This document shows, piece after piece, positions 44,757 to 54,235 of a DNA stretch of 64,000 bases (the stretch's first letter is position 1; every line of letters begins with the position of its first letter). The position numbers and the translations under genes were made by a program. This DNA comes from an uncultured Neomegalonema sp. (GTDB lineage: Bacteria; Pseudomonadota; Alphaproteobacteria; Rhodobacterales; Rhodobacteraceae). Under the pieces are notes generated by a model. That model was given only the letters and a program-made list of their open reading frames with translations. It ran no database searches and was not told where the DNA came from. The stretch is taken from assembly GCA_937995735.1 (NCBI GenBank), contig CALKIZ010000003.1:176287-240286 (forward strand), given 5' to 3'.

Positions 44757-47384
44757 ATGCGCCCCGACGCTGCACCCGCCCGCCACACGACGATCCGCCT
44801 GAAAGATTACACGCCTCCGGTTTGGCTGATTGACCACGTGAAGCTCGATTTTCGGTTGGGGACCGGGAAGACGCAGGTTTTTTCTGAGGTCGCGTTTCGG
44901 CTGAACCCGGATCGTGCGCCGGATGCGAGCCGCGATTTACGGCTTGATGGCGAATTGCTGATCCTTCGGGCGGCGAGTGTAAATGGCGACGCGGTTTCTC
45001 CCACGGTGGACGAGACCGGCTTGACGGTCAGCGGAGATGCGCTGCCGGATGCTTTTGTCTGGGCCGCAGAGGTTGAGATTGATCCGGCATCGAACAAAGC
45101 GCTTGAAGGGCTTTATCTGTCGAACGGGATGTTCTGCACGCAATGCGAAGCGGAAGGGTTCCGGAAGATTACGTTCTTCCCCGACCGTCCCGATGTGATG
45201 GCCCCTTATGAAGTGCGGGTCGAGGCGGATAGGGCAACGCATCCGGTGTTGTTATCGAATGGCGAGCGGTTGCAGCATGGCGAAGATGGCGAACGGCATT
45301 GGGCGCTGTGGCGTGATCCGCATCCGAAGCCTTGTTATCTGTTTGCTTTGGTCGCGGGTGATCTGGTCAAGATCGACGACACCTTCACCACGATGAGCGG
45401 TAAGAACGTTGATCTGCAAATCTTCGTGCGTCCCGGCGATGAAGACAAATGCGATTACGCCATGGACTCGCTGAAACGCTCGATGAAATGGGATGAAGAA
45501 GCCTATGGATGCGAGTATGATCTGCCGCTGTTCATGATCGTTGCCGTTGATGATTTCAACATGGGCGCGATGGAGAATAAGGGGCTGAATATCTTCAACA
45601 CGCGCCTTGTGCTGGCTTCGCCTGAGACAGCGACCGATGCGAATTTCCTCGCAGTCGAAAGCGTCATTGCGCACGAGTATTTTCATAACTGGACCGGCAA
45701 CCGCATTACCTGCCGCGATTGGTTTCAGCTATGCTTGAAAGAAGGGCTGACGGTTTTCCGCGACCAACAATTTTCCGAAGACATGCGGTCGGCGGATGTG
45801 TTGCGGATCAAAGAAATCGGCATGTTGCGCGCCCGGCAATTTCGCGAAGATGCAGGGCCGTTGGCGCATCCGGTTCGGCCTGAAGAATATATCGAGATCA
45901 ATAATTTTTACACGGCGACGATCTACGAAAAGGGTGCTGAAGTCATTCGGATGCTGCATACGCTGGTTGGCACCGAAGCCTATCGCAAAGCGACCGACCT
46001 TTATTTCGAGCGCCATGATGGGCAGGCGAGCACCATCGAACAATTCCGGCAATGTTTTGAGGATGCGACGGGGCGCGATCTGACTCAGTTTGCGCGGTGG
46101 TGGTCGCAAGCCGGAACGCCGCGTCTGTCTGCCTCGATTGAACAAGAGGGTGCGGAGACGGTTTTGACATTGCGTCAGGAAACCAAACCGACGCCGGGAC
46201 AGGATGAAAAGCTGCCGTTGCTGATGCCGGTTTCAGTTGGGTTCCTATCGGCTCAGGGTGAGGCTTTGACGCTTGAACGGGATGGCGTTGCCGCTGAAAC
46301 CCATGTGCTAGAGCTGACCGAGGCGGAACAATCTTTCCGGTTTGTCGGGGCAAGTGCTGCGCCGATCCCCTCGATTCTGCGCGGATTTTCAGCGCCGGTG
46401 ATTTTGGAGTTTGAGCGCTCGGCTGAGGAGCTTGCGCTGTTGCTGGCGCATGACACGGACGCCTTTAACCGTTGGGAAGCGGGCCGCGATTTGGCGCTGC
46501 GCACGCTCGATGATGCTTTGGAAGGCAAGCCGATTGCGCCGCTTTATCCACAAGCGCTGGCGACAGCCCTAGAGCGCGGCGGTGATCCGGCATTTCTTGC
46601 GTTGTTGATGTCGACACCGACGGATTCAATGCTGGCAGATCATGTTGCCTTGCGCGGGGATACCGTGGACCCGGATGCGATTGCGGCGGCAACAGCCGCG
46701 CTGAATAAAACGGTTGCCGAGGCGGGCGAGAACGCGCTGAACAAAGCCTACGCGGAAAATGCAACGCCGGGTGATTTTAGTCCTGATGCCGAGAGCGCCG
46801 GTAAGCGCGCGCTGAAACTGACCGCGCTTGAACGGCTGGGTGATCTTGGCACGGATGCGGTTCGCAAGCTCGCCGCTGATCATTTCGCTAATGCCGATAA
46901 TATGACCGACAGCGCGGGGGCGCTGAACGTGCTTGTCTCGCTGGAAGGCGATGAGGCGGAGGCGGCTTTGGCGGCCTTCCATGATCGCTGGCAGAGCGAT
47001 TCACTGGTGCTGGATAAATGGCTGATGCTGCAAGCCCGCGCGCCCGGTGAAGGAACGCTTGAGCGTGTAAAAGCCATTCGTGCATCCGATGCGATTGACT
47101 GGAGCAACCCGAACCGTTTCCGCTCGCTGATCGGAGCGTTCGCGGCGAACCATCATCGCTTTCATGCGGCGGATGGATCGGGGTATGCGTTTTTCGCGGA
47201 TCAACTTGAATGGCTCGACCGGATGAATCCGCAAACGACGGCAAGGATGGCAACGGCCTTTGAGACATGGCGGCGGTTCGATGCGCCGCGCCAACAAAAG
47301 ATGCGCGAGCAAATGCAGCGCCTTGTGGACAGGCCGGAATGTTCGCGTGATCTGTTCGAAATTCTCACGCGGGTTTTGGGGTGA
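44757..47384 (+). CDS. pepN: Aminopeptidase N (M1 family)
   Basis: PepN is a broad cytoplasmic zinc aminopeptidase. The 875-residue protein has the exopeptidase motif MGAMENKGLNIFN and the zinc site HEYFHNWTGNRITC, with the third Glu ligand in KEGLTVFRDQ about 18 residues on. The N-terminal beta domain and the long C-terminal helical domain are complete, so length is that of the E. coli-type enzyme. AGGAG precedes the ATG. Its TGA overlaps the ATG of the next gene (TGATG), coupling the two. Confidence 0.97.
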   Translation: MRPDAAPARHTTIRLKDYTPPVWLIDHVKLDFRLGTGKTQVFSEVAFRLNPDRAPDASRDLRLDGELLILRAASVNGDAVSPTVDETGLTVSGDALPDAFVWAAEVEIDPASNKALEGLYLSNGMFCTQCEAEGFRKITFFPDRPDVMAPYEVRVEADRATHPVLLSNGERLQHGEDGERHWALWRDPHPKPCYLFALVAGDLVKIDDTFTTMSGKNVDLQIFVRPGDEDKCDYAMDSLKRSMKWDEEAYGCEYDLPLFMIVAVDDFNMGAMENKGLNIFNTRLVLASPETATDANFLAVESVIAHEYFHNWTGNRITCRDWFQLCLKEGLTVFRDQQFSEDMRSADVLRIKEIGMLRARQFREDAGPLAHPVRPEEYIEINNFYTATIYEKGAEVIRMLHTLVGTEAYRKATDLYFERHDGQASTIEQFRQCFEDATGRDLTQFARWWSQAGTPRLSASIEQEGAETVLTLRQETKPTPGQDEKLPLLMPVSVGFLSAQGEALTLERDGVAAETHVLELTEAEQSFRFVGASAAPIPSILRGFSAPVILEFERSAEELALLLAHDTDAFNRWEAGRDLALRTLDDALEGKPIAPLYPQALATALERGGDPAFLALLMSTPTDSMLADHVALRGDTVDPDAIAAATAALNKTVAEAGENALNKAYAENATPGDFSPDAESAGKRALKLTALERLGDLGTDAVRKLAADHFANADNMTDSAGALNVLVSLEGDEAEAALAAFHDRWQSDSLVLDKWLMLQARAPGEGTLERVKAIRASDAIDWSNPNRFRSLIGAFAANHHRFHAADGSGYAFFADQLEWLDRMNPQTTARMATAFETWRRFDAPRQQKMREQMQRLVDRPECSRDLFEILTRVLG

Positions 47385-48193
47385 TGAGCGCGATTTCCGG
47401 TGAGCGAAAAACTGTCTTGAACGGTCTTGCGGATCGTCTTGCCGGGGCATGGAAAGTGAAAGGCTTGATTGGCGCTGTTGCGGATGCTGATAGGCCAAGT
47501 GATCGGGGCGAGGCGTATCACATCCAAGACCGCATGGCGGAAACGCTCGGCGTGAAATCGCTCGGTTGGAAGATCGGAGCGACAACAGCGGCGGCGCGCG
47601 AGCAAGGCGGGCATGAAGATATTATCCCCGGCCGTCTGTTCGCGTCGACCGTTCAGTTTGGATCGCAAGTTACTATCGAGCTTGGTGCGTGCCCGAATGC
47701 GCGGGTTGAACCTGAATTTGGGTTTCGCTTGAAGGCGGGTATGCCTTTGCGCGATGCGCCGTGGAGCGCTGAGGAGGTCGCGCCACTGGTGACGTTGCAC
47801 CCTGCCTTGGAGATTGTCGGCAATCGGTTTGACTTGCCGGAGATGCCAAAGGACGAGCTTTCCTTGATGGGCGTCGCTGACAATGGGCTTTGTGTCGCCG
47901 GTGTTTTCGGAGAGGCGTTTGAGGGGGCGCAAGACTTTGACTACGCAGGGCATTCGGTTTCGCTGGTGATTGATGGCGGCGCAGCCGTGCCGAATTTATT
48001 CGGTGATCTGCGCGGCGATCCTTTTGAGGTGATTGCTAATCTCGCGACCTTACTTGCAAAAAGAAAGTTAGCATTGGGCGCTGGTGAGTTGATTTTATCA
48101 GGCACAATTACCGCGCCGCAAGCCGTCAAAAAGGGCGGGCATGTTGTGGCAGATTTTGGTGTGCTTGGCCGTTTCGATGTTTCTTTCGTTTGA
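47384..48193 (+). CDS. 2-keto-4-pentenoate hydratase / FAH-superfamily protein
   Basis: The 269-residue protein resembles the MhpD branch of the fumarylacetoacetate hydrolase superfamily. Landmarks are LGWKIGATT, PGRLFAST, PNARVEPEFGFRL with the acidic metal ligands, and TLHPALEIVGNRF. Members hydrate or decarboxylate dienols in aromatic meta-cleavage, but no other such genes are near, so the true substrate is open. Its start overlaps the pepN stop, and the oxidoreductase gene follows within 16-25 bases. The three are probably one transcript with aroQ. Confidence 0.85.
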   Translation: MSAISGERKTVLNGLADRLAGAWKVKGLIGAVADADRPSDRGEAYHIQDRMAETLGVKSLGWKIGATTAAAREQGGHEDIIPGRLFASTVQFGSQVTIELGACPNARVEPEFGFRLKAGMPLRDAPWSAEEVAPLVTLHPALEIVGNRFDLPEMPKDELSLMGVADNGLCVAGVFGEAFEGAQDFDYAGHSVSLVIDGGAAVPNLFGDLRGDPFEVIANLATLLAKRKLALGAGELILSGTITAPQAVKKGGHVVADFGVLGRFDVSFV

Positions 48194-48208
48194 GGCGATC
48201 AATGCCGG

Positions 48209-49243
48209 ATGCAGTCGATGAGTAACGTACGGCTTGGTTTGGTCGGTGCGGGTGTGATTGGCGCGCGGCACATCGGGGCGATTGACCAATGCGACGGGGT
48301 TGAGCTTGTCGCGATTGCTGATCCGATGGCGACCAAGACGCAGGCAGATGTTCCGCTCTTTATGGATACGGAGGCGATGCTGTCGAATGTGAAGTGCGAC
48401 GGCGTTATCGTTAGCACACCGACAGAGCATCACTTGTCGCCGACGCTGACGGCTCTTGAAGCGGGCGCGCATGTTCTTGTGGAAAAACCGATCTGCGCCA
48501 CCGTTGAAGAGGCATCGCAAATTGTCGCTTGCTGCGCCAAAACAAAGCGTCATGTCCTTGTCGCGCATCAGCGGCGGTATTATCCGCAAGTCGAAAAAGC
48601 GCGCGAGATTATTCAGGGCGGAACCCTCGGGCCGCTTGTGGCGGTGAGCGGGCAATGGACGTTGCGCAAACACGAAACCTATTACGATCCTGATTGGCGC
48701 AAGAAATGGCAAGCGGGACCAATCGTCACCAATCTGATTCACGATATGGATGCCATCCGATATATCTGCGGCGAGGTGCAAAGCGTGATGGCCGAAACGG
48801 GCAATCCGGTTTTCGGGTGGGAGAAAGAAGATGTTGCGGCGTTGACGTTGCGGTTTGAGAGCGGCGCGCTGGGCAGCTTTATTTTATCCGATCAAACGAC
48901 ATCTCCCTGGACGTGGGAAATGGCGTTGGGCGAAAATATCTCAATCCCGAAAACCAACCAGAATGCGATGCGCTTTATGGGCCGGGATGCCTCGCTGGAG
49001 TTTCCCAATCTGGTGCTTTGGAAGCACGAGGCTTTACCCCATGACTGGACACAGCCTTTGGTGAGCGAAGCGCTGAACTTTGAAGCGGAAGATGCTTATA
49101 GGGTTCAGATGCGCCATTTTGCGCAGGTTATCCGGGGCGTAGAAACACCGCGCATTGATGCCGACGACGCCCGGCGCAGTCTGGCCGCAACCGTTGCCGT
49201 GATGGAAAGCGCGCGGACGGGACAGCGCGTGATGCTTCGCTAA
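48209..49243 (+). CDS. Gfo/Idh/MocA family oxidoreductase
   Basis: The 344-residue protein has [16 protein letters not shown] for NAD(P) binding, [12 protein letters not shown] with the catalytic EKP, and [12 protein letters not shown], a pattern of inositol/sugar dehydrogenases of the family. The middle strand-rich domain contains [16 protein letters not shown], with a substrate-site His/Asp pair. The substrate is unknown. Either ATG 48209 or 48218 could start; both leave the fold complete. It is in a possible operon from pepN to aroQ, and with aroQ might serve a quinate-like or shikimate-like pathway, but this is speculative. Confidence 0.88.
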   Translation: MQSMSNVRLGLVGAGVIGARHIGAIDQCDGVELVAIADPMATKTQADVPLFMDTEAMLSNVKCDGVIVSTPTEHHLSPTLTALEAGAHVLVEKPICATVEEASQIVACCAKTKRHVLVAHQRRYYPQVEKAREIIQGGTLGPLVAVSGQWTLRKHETYYDPDWRKKWQAGPIVTNLIHDMDAIRYICGEVQSVMAETGNPVFGWEKEDVAALTLRFESGALGSFILSDQTTSPWTWEMALGENISIPKTNQNAMRFMGRDASLEFPNLVLWKHEALPHDWTQPLVSEALNFEAEDAYRVQMRHFAQVIRGVETPRIDADDARRSLAATVAVMESARTGQRVMLR

Positions 49244-49304
49244 TCTGTTGAACCTTTTGCCCATGTGTGAGAAGGCGATTGGTGATCAGAAGGGAACCAG
49301 CCTC

Positions 49305-49751
49305 GTGAAAAATGTTGTCTACGTTTTAAACGGTCCGAACCTCAATCTTTTGGGACAGCGCGAGCCGCATCTTTATGGCCATGAAACGCTCGCCGATGTT
49401 GAGGCGCAGTGTCAGGCGGTTTGCGACAGCACGGGCCTTTCGCAACGCTTTCATCAATCCAACCGCGAATACGAGATTATTGATTGGATACATGAAGCCC
49501 GTGTCGAGGGCTTTGGGATCATTATCAACGCGGCGGCGTTCACGCATACGTCGATTGCGATTTTGGATGCCTTGACCGCGTTTGAAGGGCCGGTGCTGGA
49601 AGTGCATGTCTCGAATATCCATAAGCGCGAAGAGTTCCGGCATTTTTCCTATGTCAGCCAACGCGCAGAAGGCATGATCGCCGGATTTGGCGTGCAGGGA
49701 TACGCGCTGGCAATGCAGCGCATGGCAAAATTGTTTGCGGATAAGGCGTAG
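49305..49751 (+). CDS. aroQ: Type II 3-dehydroquinate dehydratase
   Basis: AroQ converts 3-dehydroquinate to 3-dehydroshikimate. The 148-residue protein has [19 protein letters not shown] at the N terminus with the lid Arg/Tyr, [14 protein letters not shown] (in place of the usual SNHEGE), [13 protein letters not shown], and [18 protein letters not shown] with the catalytic His. The start was moved to a GTG at 49305, behind AAGGGA; the track adds 19 residues. The REYE variant of the second motif suggests a subgroup, possibly catabolic. A palindromic repeat follows the stop. Confidence 0.92.
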   Translation: MKNVVYVLNGPNLNLLGQREPHLYGHETLADVEAQCQAVCDSTGLSQRFHQSNREYEIIDWIHEARVEGFGIIINAAAFTHTSIAILDALTAFEGPVLEVHVSNIHKREEFRHFSYVSQRAEGMIAGFGVQGYALAMQRMAKLFADKA

Positions 49752-49761
49752 GTTTTCGTCT

Positions 49762-49807
49762 TGTAAGCCATCCTTCGAGATGGACCTGCGGTCCTCCTCA
49801 GGATGAG
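49762..49807 (+). repeat. Palindromic intergenic repeat, copy 1
   Basis: TGTAAGCCATCCTTCGAGA and GGACCTGCGGTCC, then TCCTCAGGATGAG, are shared with 52369-52414 with one difference in 46. The core forms a hairpin from CATCCT/AGGATG and GGACC/GGTCC. It begins ten bases after aroQ and may double as its transcript end. Confidence 0.85.
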
Positions 49808-49908
49808 AGGTTGAGATAAACCCGAGAGAGAACTGGGATGATGGAGGCAATGGCCTTAATCTGACGCCGTATTGATCTTCTTGGAGGCGTTAAGGGGAGA
49901 ATGTTTGA

Positions 49909-50283
49909 ATGAAGACGCCGATCTTAATCAGTATTTGCGCTGTCATTTTGGTCGGTGCAGGTGAAGCAAGAGCCACAGATGATGCTTCGGATGGCAACGG
50001 CACGCCGAAGACAATTGCCTGTGCTCAGGAGCGCGGCGAGGCGCTTGGACAATGTACCTACAGCATCAAACGGGACAAGAATGGGAAAGTCACGGTAAGA
50101 GTGGCCTTCGCGAATGGCTTTAAGCGAGGGCTTTTCTTCAAAGAGGGTAAGTTCTTGAAAGCAAGCGTTACAATGTCCGGTGTTGGCACGAATGCTGATT
50201 GGAGCCTCAAGGATGGTACGCACATGATCCGTGTTGACGGTCAACGCTATGAAGTGCCGGACATCCTGATTGCAGATAATTGA
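49909..50283 (+). CDS. Small secreted hypothetical protein
   Basis: The 124-residue protein has a signal peptide, MKTPILISICAVILVGAGEARA. The mature 100 residues contain two Cys (IACAQERGEALGQCTYSI) likely to form a disulfide, and then a strand-rich basic region, KVTVRVAFANGFKRGLFF, ending in DGTHMIRVDGQRYEVPD. It looks like a small periplasmic beta protein and has no family I can name. It is monocistronic, just after the aroQ repeat. Confidence 0.8.
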   Translation: MKTPILISICAVILVGAGEARATDDASDGNGTPKTIACAQERGEALGQCTYSIKRDKNGKVTVRVAFANGFKRGLFFKEGKFLKASVTMSGVGTNADWSLKDGTHMIRVDGQRYEVPDILIADN

Positions 50284-50384
50284 TGTCGGATATTCTCTCG
50301 GTGTGATGCGTTGAGGCTTGGGCGCGGACATTGGAGGAAGACCCCCCGCGCCACTTGCGCAGCGCGGGAGCTTATTTTGGAAAA

Positions 50385-51698
50385 CTACTTGGCGCTTTCT
50401 GCGGTTATTTTGTAGATTTCTCCGCCATCAACAGCGGCGTAAAGCGCATTATCAGGCCCCATGACCAGACCCCGGAATCTTGCCGAAAACCCGAGGGGCA
50501 TCTGCGTGATCCCATTGATGCCCAAGCCGTCAGGCGTGACGCTAATCATGTCAATTCTTGAACCTTCCGGCGTATCACCAAAAGCGATGCCCATGATGCC
50601 GACTGCCAAGCGGCCCTCGTAGATGCCCCAATTTTTGCCTTTGATGAAGGCGGCAGAACCGGTTCCTTGAGAAAACCCGTTGTTGTTCCATGTCGGCGGC
50701 ATCAAATCTTCAAAGCGCGTGTCACTCATCGGCGTGTAGGCAGCACGAATTGCAGGATCTACGGCTTCCTTCTGATTTGGCTCATACCCGCAATATTTAT
50801 CCGGACACGCACCTCTGCCGCCTGTGTTTTCGGCAGGATCCCAGCCGGCATTGCCACCGTTCACGAGAGCCGTGATTTCGTCGTTATGCCATGGACCATG
50901 TTCTGCCGTGAAAGCTTTCCCGTCGCTCGGGCGGAAATCAATGCCTTGAACGTTTCTGTGCCCGTAGGTGTAGATGCGCTTATCAAAACCTTCGGGGGGA
51001 TTGTTGTCAGGGTGAGCATTTCCATCCGCGTCAATCCTGAGAACTTTACCGCACAGGAGTGACCCATCCTGCGGACAAATTCCTCTGTGACGATCACCGC
51101 CCGCTACCCAGAGATAACCGCCGGGTCCGATGCGGATTCTACCGCCGTTATGAGCGCCCGGTCCGCCAAAAGGTTGATCGGAGTCGAAGGGCTTGTATTG
51201 AATATCTTTAACGATGTCCGTTCTGTCAGAAACGCTTTTGAGGTCGTCGCTGACTTTGAATTTCATGACGATGTTGCCGTCACATTTTTCAAAATTGGTC
51301 TTGCAACCACTGCCGTGATACTTGGATGAGGTTGAGTAGACGAAAAGCGTGCGGTTCTTGTCGAAATTCCTGTCTGGTACTACGCCGAGCATCCCAGCTT
51401 GTCCGTCACAGAAAAGGTCATTACCGCTGGCTGCGTAGCCCTCGGATTCCTTCATTCCGTAGAGCGCATTCACGGTTCCGTCTTTCGTTCTTACGGAAAG
51501 ACCGTCGCATTTTTCTGTGTAGAACATCGTGCCGTCCGGCAAGAAAGCCATGTCCCAAGGCGCATCGAGTCCTTCCAGCACGACCGATGACTTGATCTTG
51601 GGAACGTCCATGCCCCCTGAATGTCCGTCCGCCCATGCAGCGGACGCCGTTGCCATCACGGACAGCGCCGCGACAGCCGATAAAAGCTGCTTGTTCAT
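50385..51698 (-). CDS. PQQ-dependent soluble sugar dehydrogenase
   Basis: The 437-residue protein has a signal peptide ending at ASAAWADG. The mature chain is a six-bladed propeller of the GSDH family, which oxidises aldoses with PQQ in the periplasm. Typical parts are APWDMAFLPDGTMFYTEK, GAHNGGRIRIGPGGYLWV, with the catalytic-type His, and YGHRNVQGIDFRPSDGKAF. Several paired Cys suggest disulfides. No PQQ synthesis genes are in the window. It may use supplied PQQ. A GC-rich hairpin follows its stop. Confidence 0.9.
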   Translation of the reverse strand: MNKQLLSAVAALSVMATASAAWADGHSGGMDVPKIKSSVVLEGLDAPWDMAFLPDGTMFYTEKCDGLSVRTKDGTVNALYGMKESEGYAASGNDLFCDGQAGMLGVVPDRNFDKNRTLFVYSTSSKYHGSGCKTNFEKCDGNIVMKFKVSDDLKSVSDRTDIVKDIQYKPFDSDQPFGGPGAHNGGRIRIGPGGYLWVAGGDRHRGICPQDGSLLCGKVLRIDADGNAHPDNNPPEGFDKRIYTYGHRNVQGIDFRPSDGKAFTAEHGPWHNDEITALVNGGNAGWDPAENTGGRGACPDKYCGYEPNQKEAVDPAIRAAYTPMSDTRFEDLMPPTWNNNGFSQGTGSAAFIKGKNWGIYEGRLAVGIMGIAFGDTPEGSRIDMISVTPDGLGINGITQMPLGFSARFRGLVMGPDNALYAAVDGGEIYKITAESAK

Positions 51699-51907
51699 AG
51701 TATCCTCCTATTCGTCGTTATTTTTATGACGTTATTGAGTGTCTAATGCTCAGGCGATACAGCCGAAGGGTCAAGTAAAATTAGCCTCGTCAGAAAGTGC
51801 GAATGGCAGATTTTGGTCAATGCCGAGCTTTCGGGGCCTTCGCGTTCGTTGCGGTTTAGCTATCAGAGAGTCCGGCTTTGGCTCACAGTGGACAATCAAC
51901 TAACCTG

Positions 51908-52270
51908 TCAAATGGCGGTCACAATACCTCCCGCGCACTTGCGATTACCTTCCATGCAGTAGAATTTAGTTCCGACTTTTATCCGCTGCATATGCCAATC
52001 GACCATCTCCTCGGAAACTATGTGCATTCTTGCGTTCAGTTTGCCCATCAAGGGAGTATCGCCAGCTATCGTGTTCCCGCTCTGATCAACAAATTCTGGC
52101 CAAATATCACTTATTTGAAGTGGCGAGCCGTTCAATTCAAACTCATCAAGATACGCAAACGCCCATCGAATTCCATTATGCGGATGACTCAGTCGTGTCT
52201 GTGGTCCCAATGGATAAATCGTGATTTCTGCTTCAAAATTATGTTCGTGATTGTCAAATGCTTTGGTCAT
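51908..52270 (-). CDS. Small protein with an EF-Tu-like beta-barrel
   Basis: The 120-residue product reads like the EF-Tu domain-2 type barrel found in stand-alone bacterial proteins: FEAEITIYPL, NGIRWAFAYLDE, then ADTVTA-type strand GKLNARMHIVS, and IKVGTKFYCMEGNRKCAGGIVTAI, cited as VGTKFYCMEGNRKCAGG. These small proteins have no defined role. A ribosome binding site is weak, and the opposite strand also has a long ORF; codon-level coherence of the barrel pattern favours this strand. Confidence 0.6.
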   Translation of the reverse strand: MTKAFDNHEHNFEAEITIYPLGPQTRLSHPHNGIRWAFAYLDEFELNGSPLQISDIWPEFVDQSGNTIAGDTPLMGKLNARMHIVSEEMVDWHMQRIKVGTKFYCMEGNRKCAGGIVTAI

Positions 52271-52368
52271 GAACAGACGGTAATCGGTTCAACATCAACG
52301 CTCAATGTAATTACACTTCCGGCGCTTGGTGGTAATCGTGTTCGATACGACATTGCGGGTTCTCGCGC

Positions 52369-52414
52369 TGTAAGCCATCCTTCGAGACGGACCTGCGGTC
52401 CTCCTCAGGATGAG
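52369..52414 (+). repeat. Palindromic intergenic repeat, copy 2
   Basis: This is the second copy of the 46-base palindromic unit at 49762-49807. About 30 bases further on lies CACCGTCGTGTAGTGTG, the end motif of the double-hairpin family. The 296-base gap 52271-52566 holds this and the start region of the next ORF. Confidence 0.85.
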
Positions 52415-52566
52415 GGTCGTTTTTTGGTGAGGTGGGTTCAAAATCACCGTCGTGTAGTGTGCGCGTAAGGAATGCCGTCCCTCGAAATTTATAATCGTTC
52501 TTGACAAGCTGGAAATTTGCAGTCTATTTGTTCATGTATTGTTCTTAAATGTAAGTATGAGGCGGG

Positions 52567-53259
52567 ATGGATTGGCAGGTGGCGATTGAGCGGAATAGGG
52601 CGGTGCTGTTGCGCCTTGCTGCCGTTATGTTTGCCGCCATTGGTCTGAAGGGGGAAACGCCGGTTTCGACTGTTCCGCGCTTTATCCGTCTTCATGTGCT
52701 TGGGTTGTTGCGTCCGTCGGAGGCGGCGCTGCGACGGTTGATCGTGATCAAAGCGCGGGGGCTTGTTGCGCCTTTGCTTCGTGCGCGAGCCACCCTTGGC
52801 AAAACCATTCCACGTGGCAAGGGAAAGGCTGTACCGGCTTTTCCTCTGTTTGATCCGCGTAAGAAACTGAACCTCAATGGACAAAGGCGTCGGTATGCGC
52901 GTGGCTCCGGTCCCCGAATTTCTTCGTTTGACGAGCATCGCCGCAACGCTTTTGAAGACAAGATTGTCTCGCCCGATGATCCGGTCGATGCCGCTGCTTT
53001 GACGCGGCGGCTGTTGTCGTTAAAGGCGGCACTGGATGATATTGGGCGGCAGGCGCGTCGGCTTGTTCGGGCGGAAGCGGCGCGTAAAGCCCGCGCTGAT
53101 TTGGCCTCTTCCGGCGGTGTGAAACGATCTGCTTTGCGCCCGATGCGCCCTGGCCGGCCCCCCGGACATCAGGGAAAAGGACGGCGCGAGATTGATGAGA
53201 TTCTTGCGGAATGTCACACGCTCGCACTTCATGCTTTGGCTGTGCCGGATACCTCTTGA
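52567..53259 (+). CDS. Hypothetical protein, paralogue of the 12.2-kb ORF
   Basis: The 230-residue basic protein starts MDWQVAIERNRAVLLRLAAV, then an Ala-rich hydrophobic helix and Arg-rich helices. It shares its N-terminal 65 residues and a C-terminal RPP motif with the ORF at 12233. The C-terminal part, MRPGRPPGHQGKGRREIDEILAECH, cited as RPGRPPGHQGKGRR, combines an AT-hook-like RGRP core variant with a helix, so DNA or RNA contact is conceivable. No family is known to me. It is flanked by repeats upstream and by the acyltransferase gene downstream. Confidence 0.75.
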   Translation: MDWQVAIERNRAVLLRLAAVMFAAIGLKGETPVSTVPRFIRLHVLGLLRPSEAALRRLIVIKARGLVAPLLRARATLGKTIPRGKGKAVPAFPLFDPRKKLNLNGQRRRYARGSGPRISSFDEHRRNAFEDKIVSPDDPVDAAALTRRLLSLKAALDDIGRQARRLVRAEAARKARADLASSGGVKRSALRPMRPGRPPGHQGKGRREIDEILAECHTLALHALAVPDTS

Positions 53260-53431
53260 GATGAAAAAAATCCGTTATTTATCAACCTATCGGCGCGCCC
53301 GATGGGATAATTTTGCGTGCTTGTGTTTCAAGGCGTGGCCAATGGGATCGGGATATTGCGCTTAGGGGCCGGCGTCCCTAATGTCTCGCCGGATTATGTG
53401 TGTCTGGACCATCCCGATCTGAAAGGTTCTC

Positions 53432-54235
53432 ATGGAAGTTTCTGCCGGTCGTTTTACCGCTCGCCTCGCTGAGACTCAGGAGGATGTGAGCGCCGCGCAA
53501 CGTCTGCGCTATCGGGTTTTTGTCGAAGAAATGGGCGCAAGCGCCTCGCCGCAGGAACATGCCGACCGCCGCGAGGTCGATCATTTTGACGATCATTGCG
53601 ATCATCTGATTTTATTCGATACCGAGAGCACCGTTACCGATCCGCTCGACCGGGTGATTGGTGTTTATAGATTGCTACGCGGGTCGGTCGCCAAGGCAGG
53701 GCCGGGATTTTACACCGCCTCCGAATTCGATTTGGAAAAGATTGCCGATTATCCGCATGAAACGCTGGAGTTGGGGCGGTCTTGCGTTCATGCGGAATAC
53801 CGAAGCGGGGCGGCAATGCAATTGCTGTGGATGGCTTTGGCGCAGTATATCTATACCCATAAGTTGCGGCTTTTATTCGGCTGCGCGAGTTTTCATGGCT
53901 CGGATATGCAGGCTTTGGCGAAGCCGCTTTCTTATCTGCATCATACCCGCCTCGCGCCCGAGAATCTGAGGCCGCGCGTTCTGTCGGAATTTTATAATGA
54001 TATGAACTTGCTGCCCGCCGATGAGGTCAGCCGCCCCGAAGCGATGCGAGAGATGCCCGCGCTGATCAAAGGGTATTTGCGGCTAAACGGTTATGTCGGG
54101 GATGGCGCGTTTATAGATAAAGACTTCAACACCGTAGATGTTTGTTTGGTCATGGAAACCGATAAAATCTCCGCGCGCTATCACAGTTTCTACGCTGGCA
54201 AATCACCGGAGGATATGGCGAAGGAGTTAGGCTGA
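53432..54235 (+). CDS. olsB: OlsB-like ornithine-ACP N-acyltransferase
   Basis: OlsB transfers a 3-hydroxyacyl chain from ACP to ornithine, the first step of ornithine lipid synthesis. The 267-residue protein has the GNAT-like core of that family: RLRYRVFVEEMG, REVDHFDDHCDHL, LELGRSCVHAEYRSG, and LLFGCASFHG. The C-terminal KGYLRLNGYVGDGAFIDKDFNTVDVCLVME segment, cited as FNTVDVCLVME, is also typical. An OlsA-type acyltransferase is not adjacent. Its last nine bases overlap the convergent ThiE-like gene. Confidence 0.85.
   Translation: MEVSAGRFTARLAETQEDVSAAQRLRYRVFVEEMGASASPQEHADRREVDHFDDHCDHLILFDTESTVTDPLDRVIGVYRLLRGSVAKAGPGFYTASEFDLEKIADYPHETLELGRSCVHAEYRSGAAMQLLWMALAQYIYTHKLRLLFGCASFHGSDMQALAKPLSYLHHTRLAPENLRPRVLSEFYNDMNLLPADEVSRPEAMREMPALIKGYLRLNGYVGDGAFIDKDFNTVDVCLVMETDKISARYHSFYAGKSPEDMAKELG

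Noticed and set aside
50330-50372. Intrinsic terminator after the PQQ dehydrogenase gene
   Set aside because: A CCCGCGC/GCGCGGG hairpin is present but has no T tract on the minus strand, so I did not list it as a separate feature.
51878-52468. 196-codon plus-strand ORF
   Set aside because: It runs antisense to the EF-Tu-like ORF and ends inside the palindromic repeat, and its translation shows no coherent fold pattern.
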